Assembly (NCBI GenBank): GCA_946630765.1
Contig: CAMOZF010000066.1
Span: 1-8,389 of the forward strand
Length of the DNA: 8,389 nucleotides
DNA from: an uncultured Lachnospiraceae bacterium
Lineage (GTDB): Bacteria; Bacillota_A; Clostridia; Lachnospirales; Lachnospiraceae
Direction of reading: 5' to 3'
Under the pieces are notes generated by a model, which ran no database searches, was not told the DNA's origin, and worked only from the letters and a program-made list of their open reading frames with translations. The position numbers and the translations under genes were made by a program. Shown piece by piece: positions 1 through 5,950 of the stretch; within the stretch, counting starts at the first letter, position 1; each line of letters begins with the position of its first letter.

Positions 1-1
1 T

Positions 2-1156
2 TTTTCGGGCTTTTTGGAGCCGCTGAACCTGATGAAAATGCGCGATGATGCGGAAAACGCCGGCCTTCTTCCGAACTGGGACCGTCTGCTGTCGGTGTCC
101 GGAGAGACCGCGCTTAGCGCCTACCGCATGGAGATCGCCGCGGCATTCCGGACGGAAAAGCTTGCGGGGATTACGCTTCGCGCACTGCAGGATGAGCCGG
201 GAAATCATTCGGCGCTCTATGGAATGATGAATTCCCACATGCTGCCGAAGCCTGCACCCTTCTCGGATCCGAAGCGCTTTTCCGGCTTTTTCGGACCGCT
301 TGTGCCGCTTCTTCTGACGGAGAAATTCTGCTATGAAGCGGGCGAAAGCTTCCGCTTCCGCGTGCGGATCGCGAATTATACCAGGGAAGATCAGAGGCTG
401 CAGCTGAGCTTCTCGCTGCGGTCGGATGAGGGCGTGGCAAAGGGCACACTGAAGGAGCTTACCTGTCCTGCAGGCGCCGTGACGGAATATCCGGAGGAGC
501 TGGAGCTTTCGCTTCTTTCGGAGGACGCGAAGCGCCCGGTGAAGTATACCTTTACGCTTCGCGCGGGACGGGTCGAAAACAGCTGGCAGATTTACGCCTT
601 CCCGAAGGTGCTTCCGCTGTGTCCGATGGATGTCTATGAGTCGGACAGCCTGAATGCGACAGCGGTTCTGATGCTGAAGGAGGGCGGGAAGGTGCTCCTG
701 ACGCCGCGTGCGGTCAGCGAGATCCTTCCCGAGTCGGTGCATTCGGAGTTTTCGACGGACTATGTCAGTTCTGTTCGCTACCCCAGGCAGTCCGGACAGA
801 TGGGCAGACTCCCGGATAGCGCGCATCCGCTGTTTCGGGATTATCCGCTGGAGGAGTGGGGCGGCATTCATTTCTGGCAGATGAGTCTGGGGCGCGCCGT
901 GCTTCTGCCGCGCCGGATGAAATGTATCGTCGCGGCGCTTGACAGTATTCACACGCTGCGGCCGATGGCTGAAATGATCGAATTTCGCTGCCTGAACGGG
1001 ACGGTTCTTCTGTGCAGTATGGGCCTGAAAAACCACATGGACCGTCCGGAGGTGCGGTATCTCGTCTCCGAGATTTACCGCTACATGGAGTCATTTGATT
1101 TCTCGCCGTCGCAGGAACTGAAGCTTTCGGAGCTTCAGGCGATTGTGCGGGCATAA
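2..1156 (+). CDS. C-terminal part of a glycoside hydrolase family 2 (sugar-binding) protein, 5' truncated by the window edge
   Basis: The reading frame is open to the left edge, so this is the 3' end of a longer gene. The TTG at 14 is only the first start-like codon and has no ribosome binding site. The visible part matches, from memory, the C-terminal region of large GH2 proteins (beta-galactosidase/beta-glucuronidase-like). An FSGFLEPLN stretch (2-28) resembles the YTGVLKPxN segment after the catalytic barrel. It is followed by a helical RxEIAAAFRT segment and then LQDEPGNHSALYG (185-223), matching the usual LQDFPGQGTALVG. After this come beta-sandwich sequence with an NSWQIYAFP strand, a GGKVLLTP strand, HPLFRDYP plus a Trp-rich stretch, and a terminal GTVLLCSMGL segment with RPEVRYLVSEIYRYM. 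The catalytic acid and nucleophile would lie upstream, so substrate cannot be inferred. The stop is 19 bp before the next gene, which suggests cotranscription. Confidence 0.72.
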   Translation, partial: FSGFLEPLNLMKMRDDAENAGLLPNWDRLLSVSGETALSAYRMEIAAAFRTEKLAGITLRALQDEPGNHSALYGMMNSHMLPKPAPFSDPKRFSGFFGPLVPLLLTEKFCYEAGESFRFRVRIANYTREDQRLQLSFSLRSDEGVAKGTLKELTCPAGAVTEYPEELELSLLSEDAKRPVKYTFTLRAGRVENSWQIYAFPKVLPLCPMDVYESDSLNATAVLMLKEGGKVLLTPRAVSEILPESVHSEFSTDYVSSVRYPRQSGQMGRLPDSAHPLFRDYPLEEWGGIHFWQMSLGRAVLLPRRMKCIVAALDSIHTLRPMAEMIEFRCLNGTVLLCSMGLKNHMDRPEVRYLVSEIYRYMESFDFSPSQELKLSELQAIVRA

Positions 1157-1178
1157 AGAAAGGGTTTGACTGAGTTTG
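1155..1178 (+). promoter_or_regulatory. Ribosome binding site and TTG start of the DUF5711-like gene
   Basis: A purine-rich AAAGAAAGGG (1155-1164) overlaps the stop codon of the preceding gene. It sits 11 nt before TTG (1176-1178). An in-frame TGA at 1167-1169 rules out starts further upstream, apart from a CTG at 1170. The next in-frame ATG (1323) would remove the charged cytoplasmic segment before the membrane helix. TTG is therefore the best start. Confidence 0.6.
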
Positions 1179-2423
1179 GCTGAGTACGAGGAACCATTTG
1201 AAGAAGAGCTGCCCGACCGGAAGGAGCAGAGAGAACGTCTCAGAAGGAGAACGGTCTCATCCGGGGTTCTTCGGGAGAACCCTGCTTTTGTCGAGCGTGA
1301 GAAGCAGAGGCGAAGGGACCGGATGCGGGACGCGCTTCTTTTCATCGCGATCATTTCCGTGCTGGCGCTGTTTGCTCTTTTCTATTATCGGAATTACAGC
1401 TATACGACCTATTCTCTGGACACGGAGACGACGCTCGGCGCGCTTTCCGGCACCCGGATCTACCAGATCGACAGCGGCAATGTCATCATCGGCGGCGATA
1501 CGATCACCTATATGGAGAACGGCATCACGGTCTGGTCCACACCGGTGGATCTGAAGAAGCCGGTCGTCGCGGTAAACGGAGATTTCTTCTCGGTCTATGA
1601 CACCGGCGGCTACCAGGTCTATGTCTGCGATACGACAGGGATTCTGAGCACGCTGAAGGTTTCCCGGGTGATCCACGGCATGGATATTGCGGAGAACGGC
1701 GTCGTTGCGGTATTTACCGCGTCGGACGATTCGGCCTACATCTCGTACTTTGACCGCTACGGTTCGAGAATTCCCGTCGAAGTGAAGTCGGTTCTCTCGG
1801 CAACCGGGTATCCGATGCATCTTGCGATCTCGCCGGATGCGCAGAAGCTTCTCGTGCTGTACTATTCGACGGCAAACGGCATCGGGGAAAGCCGGCTCGT
1901 GCTGTATGATTTTGAGAAGGGCCGGGAGGACGAGTCCTACATCGTCTACTCGGATGACTCCTTCTACGACAGCGGGACGCTGCTACTTCAGGGAAAATTC
2001 CTGGACAATGAGCATATTGTTGCTGTCGGCGACAAACAGACCAAGTTCCTGTATTACGACCGCAAGAAGAAGGAAGTGTCGGATGTGACCCTGGACTACG
2101 GATCGCAGCCGAAATCCGTCTTCTTTACGGCGGATGCCTTCGGAATCCTTTCCATGCAGGAAGAGGGCATGGTCTGTACGCTTTACGAGCCGGACGGCAG
2201 CGTGCGCTACCGCTTTGACGCGCCCGCGGAGTATCAGCTGTTCACGACGGACCGGGAGTCGATCGCTTTTCTGAACGCCTCGGATCTGACGGTTTACAAC
2301 CTTTCCGGAAGGAAACGCTATGAAGGCACGATTGTCGATCAGCCGGTGTCCTTCGCCTTTTCCGGGAAAAGAAGTCTTTTATTCAACACGGGGAGTCTGA
2401 TAGAAGAAATTACGCTAAAATAA
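1176..2423 (+). CDS. DUF5711-like single-pass membrane protein with a beta-propeller-like outer domain
   Basis: This 415-residue protein has a very charged N-terminus (residues 1-50, rich in Glu and Arg), one membrane helix (about 52-71, from ALLFIAIISVLALFALFYY), and a long extracytoplasmic domain. That domain is built of repeated short beta strands with patterns such as GGYQVYVCDTTG, AYISYFDRYGS, LVLYDFEKG and VCTLYEPDG, typical of WD40/PQQ-like propeller blades. Order, length and style fit the DUF5711 family of Clostridia, recalled by pattern and not searched. No enzymatic motif is visible. The basic segment before the helix predicts the N-terminus inside and the propeller outside. It lies 19 bp after the GH2-like gene and 18 bp before tkt, so it is probably in the same transcript. 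A surface-sensing or scaffolding role is only a guess. Confidence 0.75.
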   Translation: MAEYEEPFEEELPDRKEQRERLRRRTVSSGVLRENPAFVEREKQRRRDRMRDALLFIAIISVLALFALFYYRNYSYTTYSLDTETTLGALSGTRIYQIDSGNVIIGGDTITYMENGITVWSTPVDLKKPVVAVNGDFFSVYDTGGYQVYVCDTTGILSTLKVSRVIHGMDIAENGVVAVFTASDDSAYISYFDRYGSRIPVEVKSVLSATGYPMHLAISPDAQKLLVLYYSTANGIGESRLVLYDFEKGREDESYIVYSDDSFYDSGTLLLQGKFLDNEHIVAVGDKQTKFLYYDRKKKEVSDVTLDYGSQPKSVFFTADAFGILSMQEEGMVCTLYEPDGSVRYRFDAPAEYQLFTTDRESIAFLNASDLTVYNLSGRKRYEGTIVDQPVSFAFSGKRSLLFNTGSLIEEITLK

Positions 2424-2441
2424 ACTATAAAGGAGCTTTGT
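2421..2441 (+). promoter_or_regulatory. tkt ribosome binding site in an AT-rich junction
   Basis: AAAGGAG (2429-2435) lies 6 nt before the tkt ATG at 2442, an ideal spacing. The junction starts with TAAACTATAAA (2421-2431), whose first three bases are the stop codon of the upstream gene. The same 11-mer occurs at the tkt/fba junction. Confidence 0.85.
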
Positions 2442-4430
2442 ATGAAGACGATTGAAGAAATGTCAGTCAATGCGATCCGCGTTCTTTCGGCGGACGCTAT
2501 CCAGAAGGCAAAGTCCGGCCATCCCGGGCTTCCGCTCGGCGCGGCCTCCGCAGCTTATGAGCTGTGGGCGCATCACATGAATCACAACCCGAAGGATCCC
2601 AAATGGCCGAACCGTGACCGTTTCATCCTTTCCGGCGGCCATGGCTCCATGCTGCTGTATTCTCTGTTCCACCTTTTCGGCTACGGAGATCTGTCCGTTG
2701 AGGATCTGAAGCAGTTCCGTCAGTTCGGCTCGCTGACCCCCGGTCATCCCGAATACGGTCACACGGTCGGCGTGGAAGCGACAACCGGCCCCTTGGGCGC
2801 AGGCATGGCGATGGCAGTCGGCATGGCAATGGCGGAAGCGCACCTTGCGGCGGAATTTAACCGTGAAGGCTTCCCGGTCGTTGATCATTATACCTTCGCG
2901 CTCGGCGGCGACGGCTGCATGATGGAGGGCATCAGCTCGGAAGCCTTCTCTCTGGCAGGCACGCTCGGCCTCGGCAAACTGATCATCCTGTACGATTCGA
3001 ACCGGATTTCCATTGAAGGCTCCACCGACATTGCGTTCCGCGAGAATGTTCAGAAGCGTATGGAGGCCTTCGGCTTCCAGCTCTTGGAAGTGGAAGACGG
3101 AAACGACCTTGCGGCGATCGGAAAAGCCATTGAAGAAGCCAAGGCTGACCTTTCCCGTCCTTCCTTCATCACGATCCACACGGAAATCGGCTACGGCTGC
3201 CCGGCAAAGCAGGGCAAGGCTTCCGCGCACGGCGAACCGCTCGGCGAGGAGAATATCGCAGCCATGAAGGAATTCCTCGAGTGGCCTTCTCAGGAGCCCT
3301 TCTTCGTACCCGAAGAAGTCTACGCAAATTATAAGTCCATCGTCGAGAATCTCGGCAAAGCGGAGGATTCGTGGTGTGCGCTGTTCAAGGCCTACTGCGA
3401 GAAGTATCCGGAGCTTGCGGAAAAATGGAACGACTGGCACAGCCGCGACGGTATTGCCGCGAAGATCGATACGGAAGATTACTGGCAGATCCCCGATAAG
3501 GCGGAGGCGACGAGAAATCTTTCCGGCGCCTGCATTAACCGCGTGAAGGATGTACTTCCGAATCTTTTCGGCGGCGCTGCGGACCTTGCACCCTCCACGA
3601 AGACCTATATGAAGGATGCCGGCGACTTCTCCGCGGAGGATTACAGCGGAAGAAACCTGCACTTCGGTATCAGAGAGCTTGCGATGGCGGCGATCGGAAA
3701 CGGCATGGTGCTTCACGGCGGCCTGATTCCCTATGTTTCGACCTTCTTCGTATTCTCGGATTACACGAAACCGATGGCACGTCTTTCGTCTCTGATGAAG
3801 CTGCCGTTAATCTATGTATTCACGCATGATTCGATCGGCGTCGGCGAAGACGGCCCGACCCATGAGCCGATCGAGCAGGCGGCGATGTTCCGCGCGATGC
3901 CCAATTTCCACCTGTTCCGTCCGGCGGACGCGATGGAGACGAACGCCGCATGGTTCAGCGCACTGACCTCCAAAAGCACGCCGACCGCGCTTGCACTTTC
4001 CCGTCAGAATCTTCCGCAGCTTGAAGGCTCCTCGAAGGAAGCGCTGAAGGGCGGATATATCCTGCAGGATTCCGAGAAGGAAGTCCCGGATGCGATCATC
4101 ATGGCATCGGGCTCCGAGGTTTCCCTTGCGGTCGATGCGAAGGCACAGCTGAAGGCAGAGGGCATCGACGTCCGCGTCGTTTCCATGCCCTGTCTGGACC
4201 TTTTCGAAGAGCAGGATGAAGCCTACAAGGCAGCAGTTCTTCCGAAGGAAGTCCGCGCACGTGTCGCGGTGGAAGCGCTGATCGGCTTCGGCTGGGAGCG
4301 TTATACCGGCCTTGACGGCAAGGTCATTTCGATGAACGGCTTCGGCGCATCCGCACCGTACTCGAAACTTTTCCCGTATTTCGGCTTTACCGTTGAAAAT
4401 GTGGTTGCGGCCGTGAAGGAATTGGTGTAA
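2442..4430 (+). CDS. tkt: Transketolase (EC 2.2.1.1)
   Basis: Transketolase moves a two-carbon ketol unit between sugar phosphates in the cytosolic non-oxidative pentose phosphate pathway, using thiamine diphosphate and a divalent metal. The protein is full length (662 residues; E. coli TktA is 663). Domain order is the thiamine-diphosphate N-domain (about 1-330), pyrimidine-binding domain (about 350-520) and C-terminal domain (about 540-655). Visible residues, with E. coli numbering offset by about 0-2, include SGHPG with His27, GHGSM with His67, His101, the metal/cofactor motif GDG (156-158) to Asn187 and Ile189, His263, Arg358, Ser385 in DLAPS, and the catalytic Glu412 in FGIRE. His462, Asp470 and His474 lie in THDSIGVGEDGPTH. 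No key residue is missing. A 1-deoxyxylulose-phosphate synthase is excluded by length and by the transketolase-specific C-terminal motifs. The gene is 18 bp after the DUF5711-like gene and 42 bp before fba. Confidence 0.97.
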   Translation: MKTIEEMSVNAIRVLSADAIQKAKSGHPGLPLGAASAAYELWAHHMNHNPKDPKWPNRDRFILSGGHGSMLLYSLFHLFGYGDLSVEDLKQFRQFGSLTPGHPEYGHTVGVEATTGPLGAGMAMAVGMAMAEAHLAAEFNREGFPVVDHYTFALGGDGCMMEGISSEAFSLAGTLGLGKLIILYDSNRISIEGSTDIAFRENVQKRMEAFGFQLLEVEDGNDLAAIGKAIEEAKADLSRPSFITIHTEIGYGCPAKQGKASAHGEPLGEENIAAMKEFLEWPSQEPFFVPEEVYANYKSIVENLGKAEDSWCALFKAYCEKYPELAEKWNDWHSRDGIAAKIDTEDYWQIPDKAEATRNLSGACINRVKDVLPNLFGGAADLAPSTKTYMKDAGDFSAEDYSGRNLHFGIRELAMAAIGNGMVLHGGLIPYVSTFFVFSDYTKPMARLSSLMKLPLIYVFTHDSIGVGEDGPTHEPIEQAAMFRAMPNFHLFRPADAMETNAAWFSALTSKSTPTALALSRQNLPQLEGSSKEALKGGYILQDSEKEVPDAIIMASGSEVSLAVDAKAQLKAEGIDVRVVSMPCLDLFEEQDEAYKAAVLPKEVRARVAVEALIGFGWERYTGLDGKVISMNGFGASAPYSKLFPYFGFTVENVVAAVKELV

Positions 4431-4465
4431 ACTATAAACTATAGTTAATAAAACTTTATAAGGAG
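4428..4465 (+). promoter_or_regulatory. tkt-fba junction: tandem AACTATA, 10-bp palindrome, fba ribosome binding site
   Basis: This AT-rich spacer stands out in a GC-rich region. AACTATA is repeated in tandem (4430-4436 and 4437-4443), and AACTATAGTT (4437-4446) is a perfect 10-bp palindrome. AAGGAG (4460-4465) lies 7 nt before the fba ATG. The palindrome is too short and AT-only for a terminator. It could be an operator, an mRNA-processing site or simply unstructured leader sequence. A weak promoter-like pair (TTGGTG 4422-4427, 17 bp, TTAATA 4445-4450) is present but poor. Confidence 0.5.
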
Positions 4466-4472
4466 ATTTCAC

Positions 4473-5339
4473 ATGTTAGTAAATGCTGCTGAAATGGTAA
4501 AAAAGGCCCATGAAGGCCATTATGCAATCGGTGCTTTCAACACCAACAACCTTGAGTGGACCAAGTGCATCCTGACGGCTGCCCAGAAGGCAAAAGCGCC
4601 CGTCATGATCCAGTGCTCCGAAGGTGCTGCAAAGTACATGGGCGGCTTTAAGATGGTCGTGGATCTTGTTAAGGATCTGCATGATTCGATGGGCATTACG
4701 GTTCCCGTAGCGCTGCATCTGGATCACGGCACATTCGAAGGCGCAAAGACCTGCATCGAGTGCGGATTTACCTCTGTTATGTTTGACGGCTCTCACTATG
4801 ATTTTGATGAGAATGTTGAGAAGTCCAAAGAGATTATCGAGCTTGCACATTCCAAGGGCATCTCTGTAGAGTGCGAAGTCGGCGGCATCGGCGGCACCGA
4901 GGACGGCGTCACCAGCAGCGGCGAGCTTGCAGATCCCGAAGAGTGCGCGAAGGTTGCAGCGCTCGGCGTTGACTTCCTGGCAGCAGGCATCGGCAATATC
5001 CACGGCGTTTATCCGGCAGACTGGGCAGGCCTGAACTTTGATCGTCTCTCTGAGATCGACAAGGCCGTAGAAGGCAAGCCGCTCGTTCTTCACGGCGGTT
5101 CCGGCATCCCCTTCGATCAGACCAGCAAGGCAATCTCGATGGGCGTTTCCAAGATCAACGTCAATACCGAGCTTCAGCTGGTATTCGCTGCAGCGACCAG
5201 AAAGTACATCGAAGCCGGCAAGGATCAGCAGGGCAAGGGCTTCGACCCGAGAAAGCTTCTCGCACCCGGCTGTGAAGCAGTCATCGCAAAGACCATTGAA
5301 CTGATGGAAGCTTTCGGCTGCGCAGGAAAGGCTGAATAA
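4473..5339 (+). CDS. fba: Class II fructose-1,6-bisphosphate aldolase (EC 4.1.2.13)
   Basis: This enzyme reversibly splits fructose 1,6-bisphosphate into dihydroxyacetone phosphate and glyceraldehyde 3-phosphate in glycolysis, and is zinc dependent. At 288 residues it fits the short IIB type (Bacillus FbaA is about 285). Motifs are visible in order: AFNTNN near 21-26, the signature LHLDHG with catalytic Asp84 and zinc ligand His85, VMFDGSHYDFDENV, SVECEVGGIGG with Glu135, GNIHGVY with zinc ligand His177, LHGGSGIP with zinc ligand His207, and the phosphate-binding KINVNTEL (227-234). The closely related tagatose-bisphosphate aldolases (GatY/KbaY) share these motifs. The neighbouring tkt and absence of galactitol or galactosamine genes favour the glycolytic enzyme. 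ATG at 4473 has an ideal AAGGAG. The gene is last in the unit and is followed by a strong hairpin. Confidence 0.95.
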   Translation: MLVNAAEMVKKAHEGHYAIGAFNTNNLEWTKCILTAAQKAKAPVMIQCSEGAAKYMGGFKMVVDLVKDLHDSMGITVPVALHLDHGTFEGAKTCIECGFTSVMFDGSHYDFDENVEKSKEIIELAHSKGISVECEVGGIGGTEDGVTSSGELADPEECAKVAALGVDFLAAGIGNIHGVYPADWAGLNFDRLSEIDKAVEGKPLVLHGGSGIPFDQTSKAISMGVSKINVNTELQLVFAAATRKYIEAGKDQQGKGFDPRKLLAPGCEAVIAKTIELMEAFGCAGKAE

Positions 5340-5351
5340 CGAGATCCGGCA

Positions 5352-5393
5352 AACGGAAAAGGGAGCACTCGTAAGAGTGCTCCCTTTTCCGTT
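5352..5393. terminator. Strong hairpin terminator, probably bidirectional, between fba and csp
   Basis: Two perfectly complementary 19-nt arms (5352-5370 and 5375-5393) flank a GTAA tetraloop. The GC-rich core (GGGAGCACTC and its complement) is bordered by AAAA on one side and TTTT (5385-5388) on the other. Either strand therefore reads as a stable stem followed by a short U-run. It begins 12 bp after the fba stop. On the minus strand it lies about 70 bp beyond the cold-shock gene stop. The U-run is short, so efficiency is inferred. Confidence 0.9.
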
Positions 5394-5463
5394 AATATCT
5401 TAATCTTCCAGACGCTTTTGGTGCTGTTAGTTTGAATGAAAAATTAGGAATTTCGGGATCTTG

Positions 5464-5664
5464 TTACAGCTTCGTTACGTTTACAGCCTGGGGTCCCTTT
5501 GTGCCTTCGATGATGTCGAATTCCACTTCCTGGCCTTCATCAAGAGTCTTGAAACCCTCCATATTCAGTCCGGAGTAGTGAACGAAAATATCCTTGCCGC
5601 TTTCATTGGAAATAAAGCCGTACCCCTTCTGGTTGTTGAACCACTTCACCGTTCCCTTGTTCAT
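5464..5664 (-). CDS. csp: Cold-shock protein (CspA family nucleic-acid chaperone)
   Basis: This 66-residue protein is a single five-stranded OB-fold cold-shock domain that binds single-stranded RNA and DNA and melts RNA structure. The RNA-binding motifs are intact: RNP1 KGYGFIS (13-19) and RNP2 DIFVHYS (25-31). They follow the typical start [10 protein letters not shown], and the protein ends PQAVNVTKL. The ATG reading from 5664 is chosen because GGAGG (plus-strand 5672-5676) lies 7 nt upstream and the protein then has the family length. A longer in-frame form starting at 5727 would begin upstream of the -10 box, so it cannot be made from the promoter found here. It converges on fba across the shared terminator and diverges from the membrane-protein gene. 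Which Csp paralogue it is, and whether it is cold-induced, cannot be told. The 5' leader is only about 47 nt, short compared with E. coli cspA. Confidence 0.96.
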   Translation of the reverse strand: MNKGTVKWFNNQKGYGFISNESGKDIFVHYSGLNMEGFKTLDEGQEVEFDIIEGTKGPQAVNVTKL

Positions 5665-5717
5665 GTGAATACCTCCAAAATAAGTCGTCAAAATCCGCTT
5701 AATTAAAAGCCTCATAC

Positions 5718-5746
5718 ACTTTAGCACAACGAATTTTAAAAGTCAA
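5718..5746 (-). promoter_or_regulatory. Sigma-A promoter of the cold-shock gene
   Basis: Read on the minus strand, the -35 is TTGACT (plus-strand 5741-5746), the spacer is 17 bp and the -10 is TAAAGT (plus-strand 5718-5723). A TG one base before the -10 gives an extended -10. Transcription should start near 5711, leaving a leader of about 47 nt that includes the ribosome binding site. The -10 is 4 of 6 to consensus. The spacing and position support the call. Confidence 0.75.
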
Positions 5747-5803
5747 GACAACAGGAAAAGGTTTTCGAACAGATTTATTTAGGAAGAATAAAATAGCAGG
5801 TGC

Positions 5804-5832
5804 TTGACAGGAAAGAATGCATTCGATATACT
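5804..5832 (+). promoter_or_regulatory. Near-consensus sigma-A promoter of the membrane-protein operon
   Basis: TTGACA (5804-5809), a 17-bp spacer and TATACT (5827-5832) give 11 of 12 consensus positions. Transcription should start near 5839, about 50 nt before the first start codon at 5889. It diverges from the csp promoter, with 57 bp between the two -35 boxes. No other promoter is visible before the three downstream genes, so it probably drives all of them. Confidence 0.85.
5815..5824. promoter_or_regulatory. Perfect 10-bp palindrome inside the promoter spacer (possible operator)
   Basis: GAATGCATTC is self-complementary and sits between the -35 and -10 boxes of the promoter at 5804-5832. 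A dyad in this position is where a dimeric repressor could block polymerase. The symmetry does not extend beyond ten bases and no second copy was noticed, so chance is possible. Confidence 0.3.
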
Positions 5833-5881
5833 TATGACAGAGTTCTTTCTGAAAAAGAGCATTATATTTGCAGGAGTGTTA

Positions 5882-5950
5882 ATGGTTTATGAATGGTTTA
5901 ATGACTGTTTTTTGCGCAGCGCAGGAGACGACGGCTGCAATCGAGATTGA
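5882..5950 (+). other. Possible 22-codon ORF overlapping the start of the membrane-protein gene
   Basis: An ATG at 5882 in another frame lies only 5 nt after AGGAG (5872-5876), closer than the start of the main gene at 5889. It reads 22 codons (MVYEWFNDCF...) to a TGA at 5948-5950. It could be a leader peptide that lowers or couples translation of the main gene. It could equally be an accident of the overlapping ATGs. Nothing in the peptide is recognisable. Confidence 0.2.

Noticed and set aside
14..16. TTG as the true start of the first gene
   Set aside because: There is no ribosome binding site, the frame is open to the edge, and the FSGF residues before it also fit the GH2 pattern.
2463..3716. 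Long open frame (417 codons) on the minus strand
   Set aside because: It lies wholly inside the unmistakable transketolase gene, its translation is rich in Arg and His with no motif, and such antisense frames are expected in GC-rich coding DNA.
4422..4450. Internal promoter for fba (TTGGTG-17-TTAATA)
   Set aside because: Both boxes are weak matches and the tight operon layout explains expression. It is not claimed as a promoter.
5440..5456. Small AT-only hairpin (AAATT/AATTT) after the csp stop on the minus strand
   Set aside because: The five-bp AT stem is too weak for a terminator, and the strong hairpin at 5352-5393 already serves this side.
5461..5706. 81-codon plus-strand frame over the cold-shock gene
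   Set aside because: It is antisense to a well-supported Csp with intact RNP motifs and has no ribosome binding site of its own.
5694..5711. GCTT/AAGC hairpin around TTAATTAA in the csp leader as a cold-responsive RNA switch
   Set aside because: The stem is only four base pairs and the leader is about 47 nt. There is no cold-box-like structure that I can support.
5665..5727. N-terminal extension of the cold-shock protein to 87 residues
   Set aside because: Its start would lie upstream of the -10 box, and the 66-residue form has a perfect ribosome binding site and the family length.
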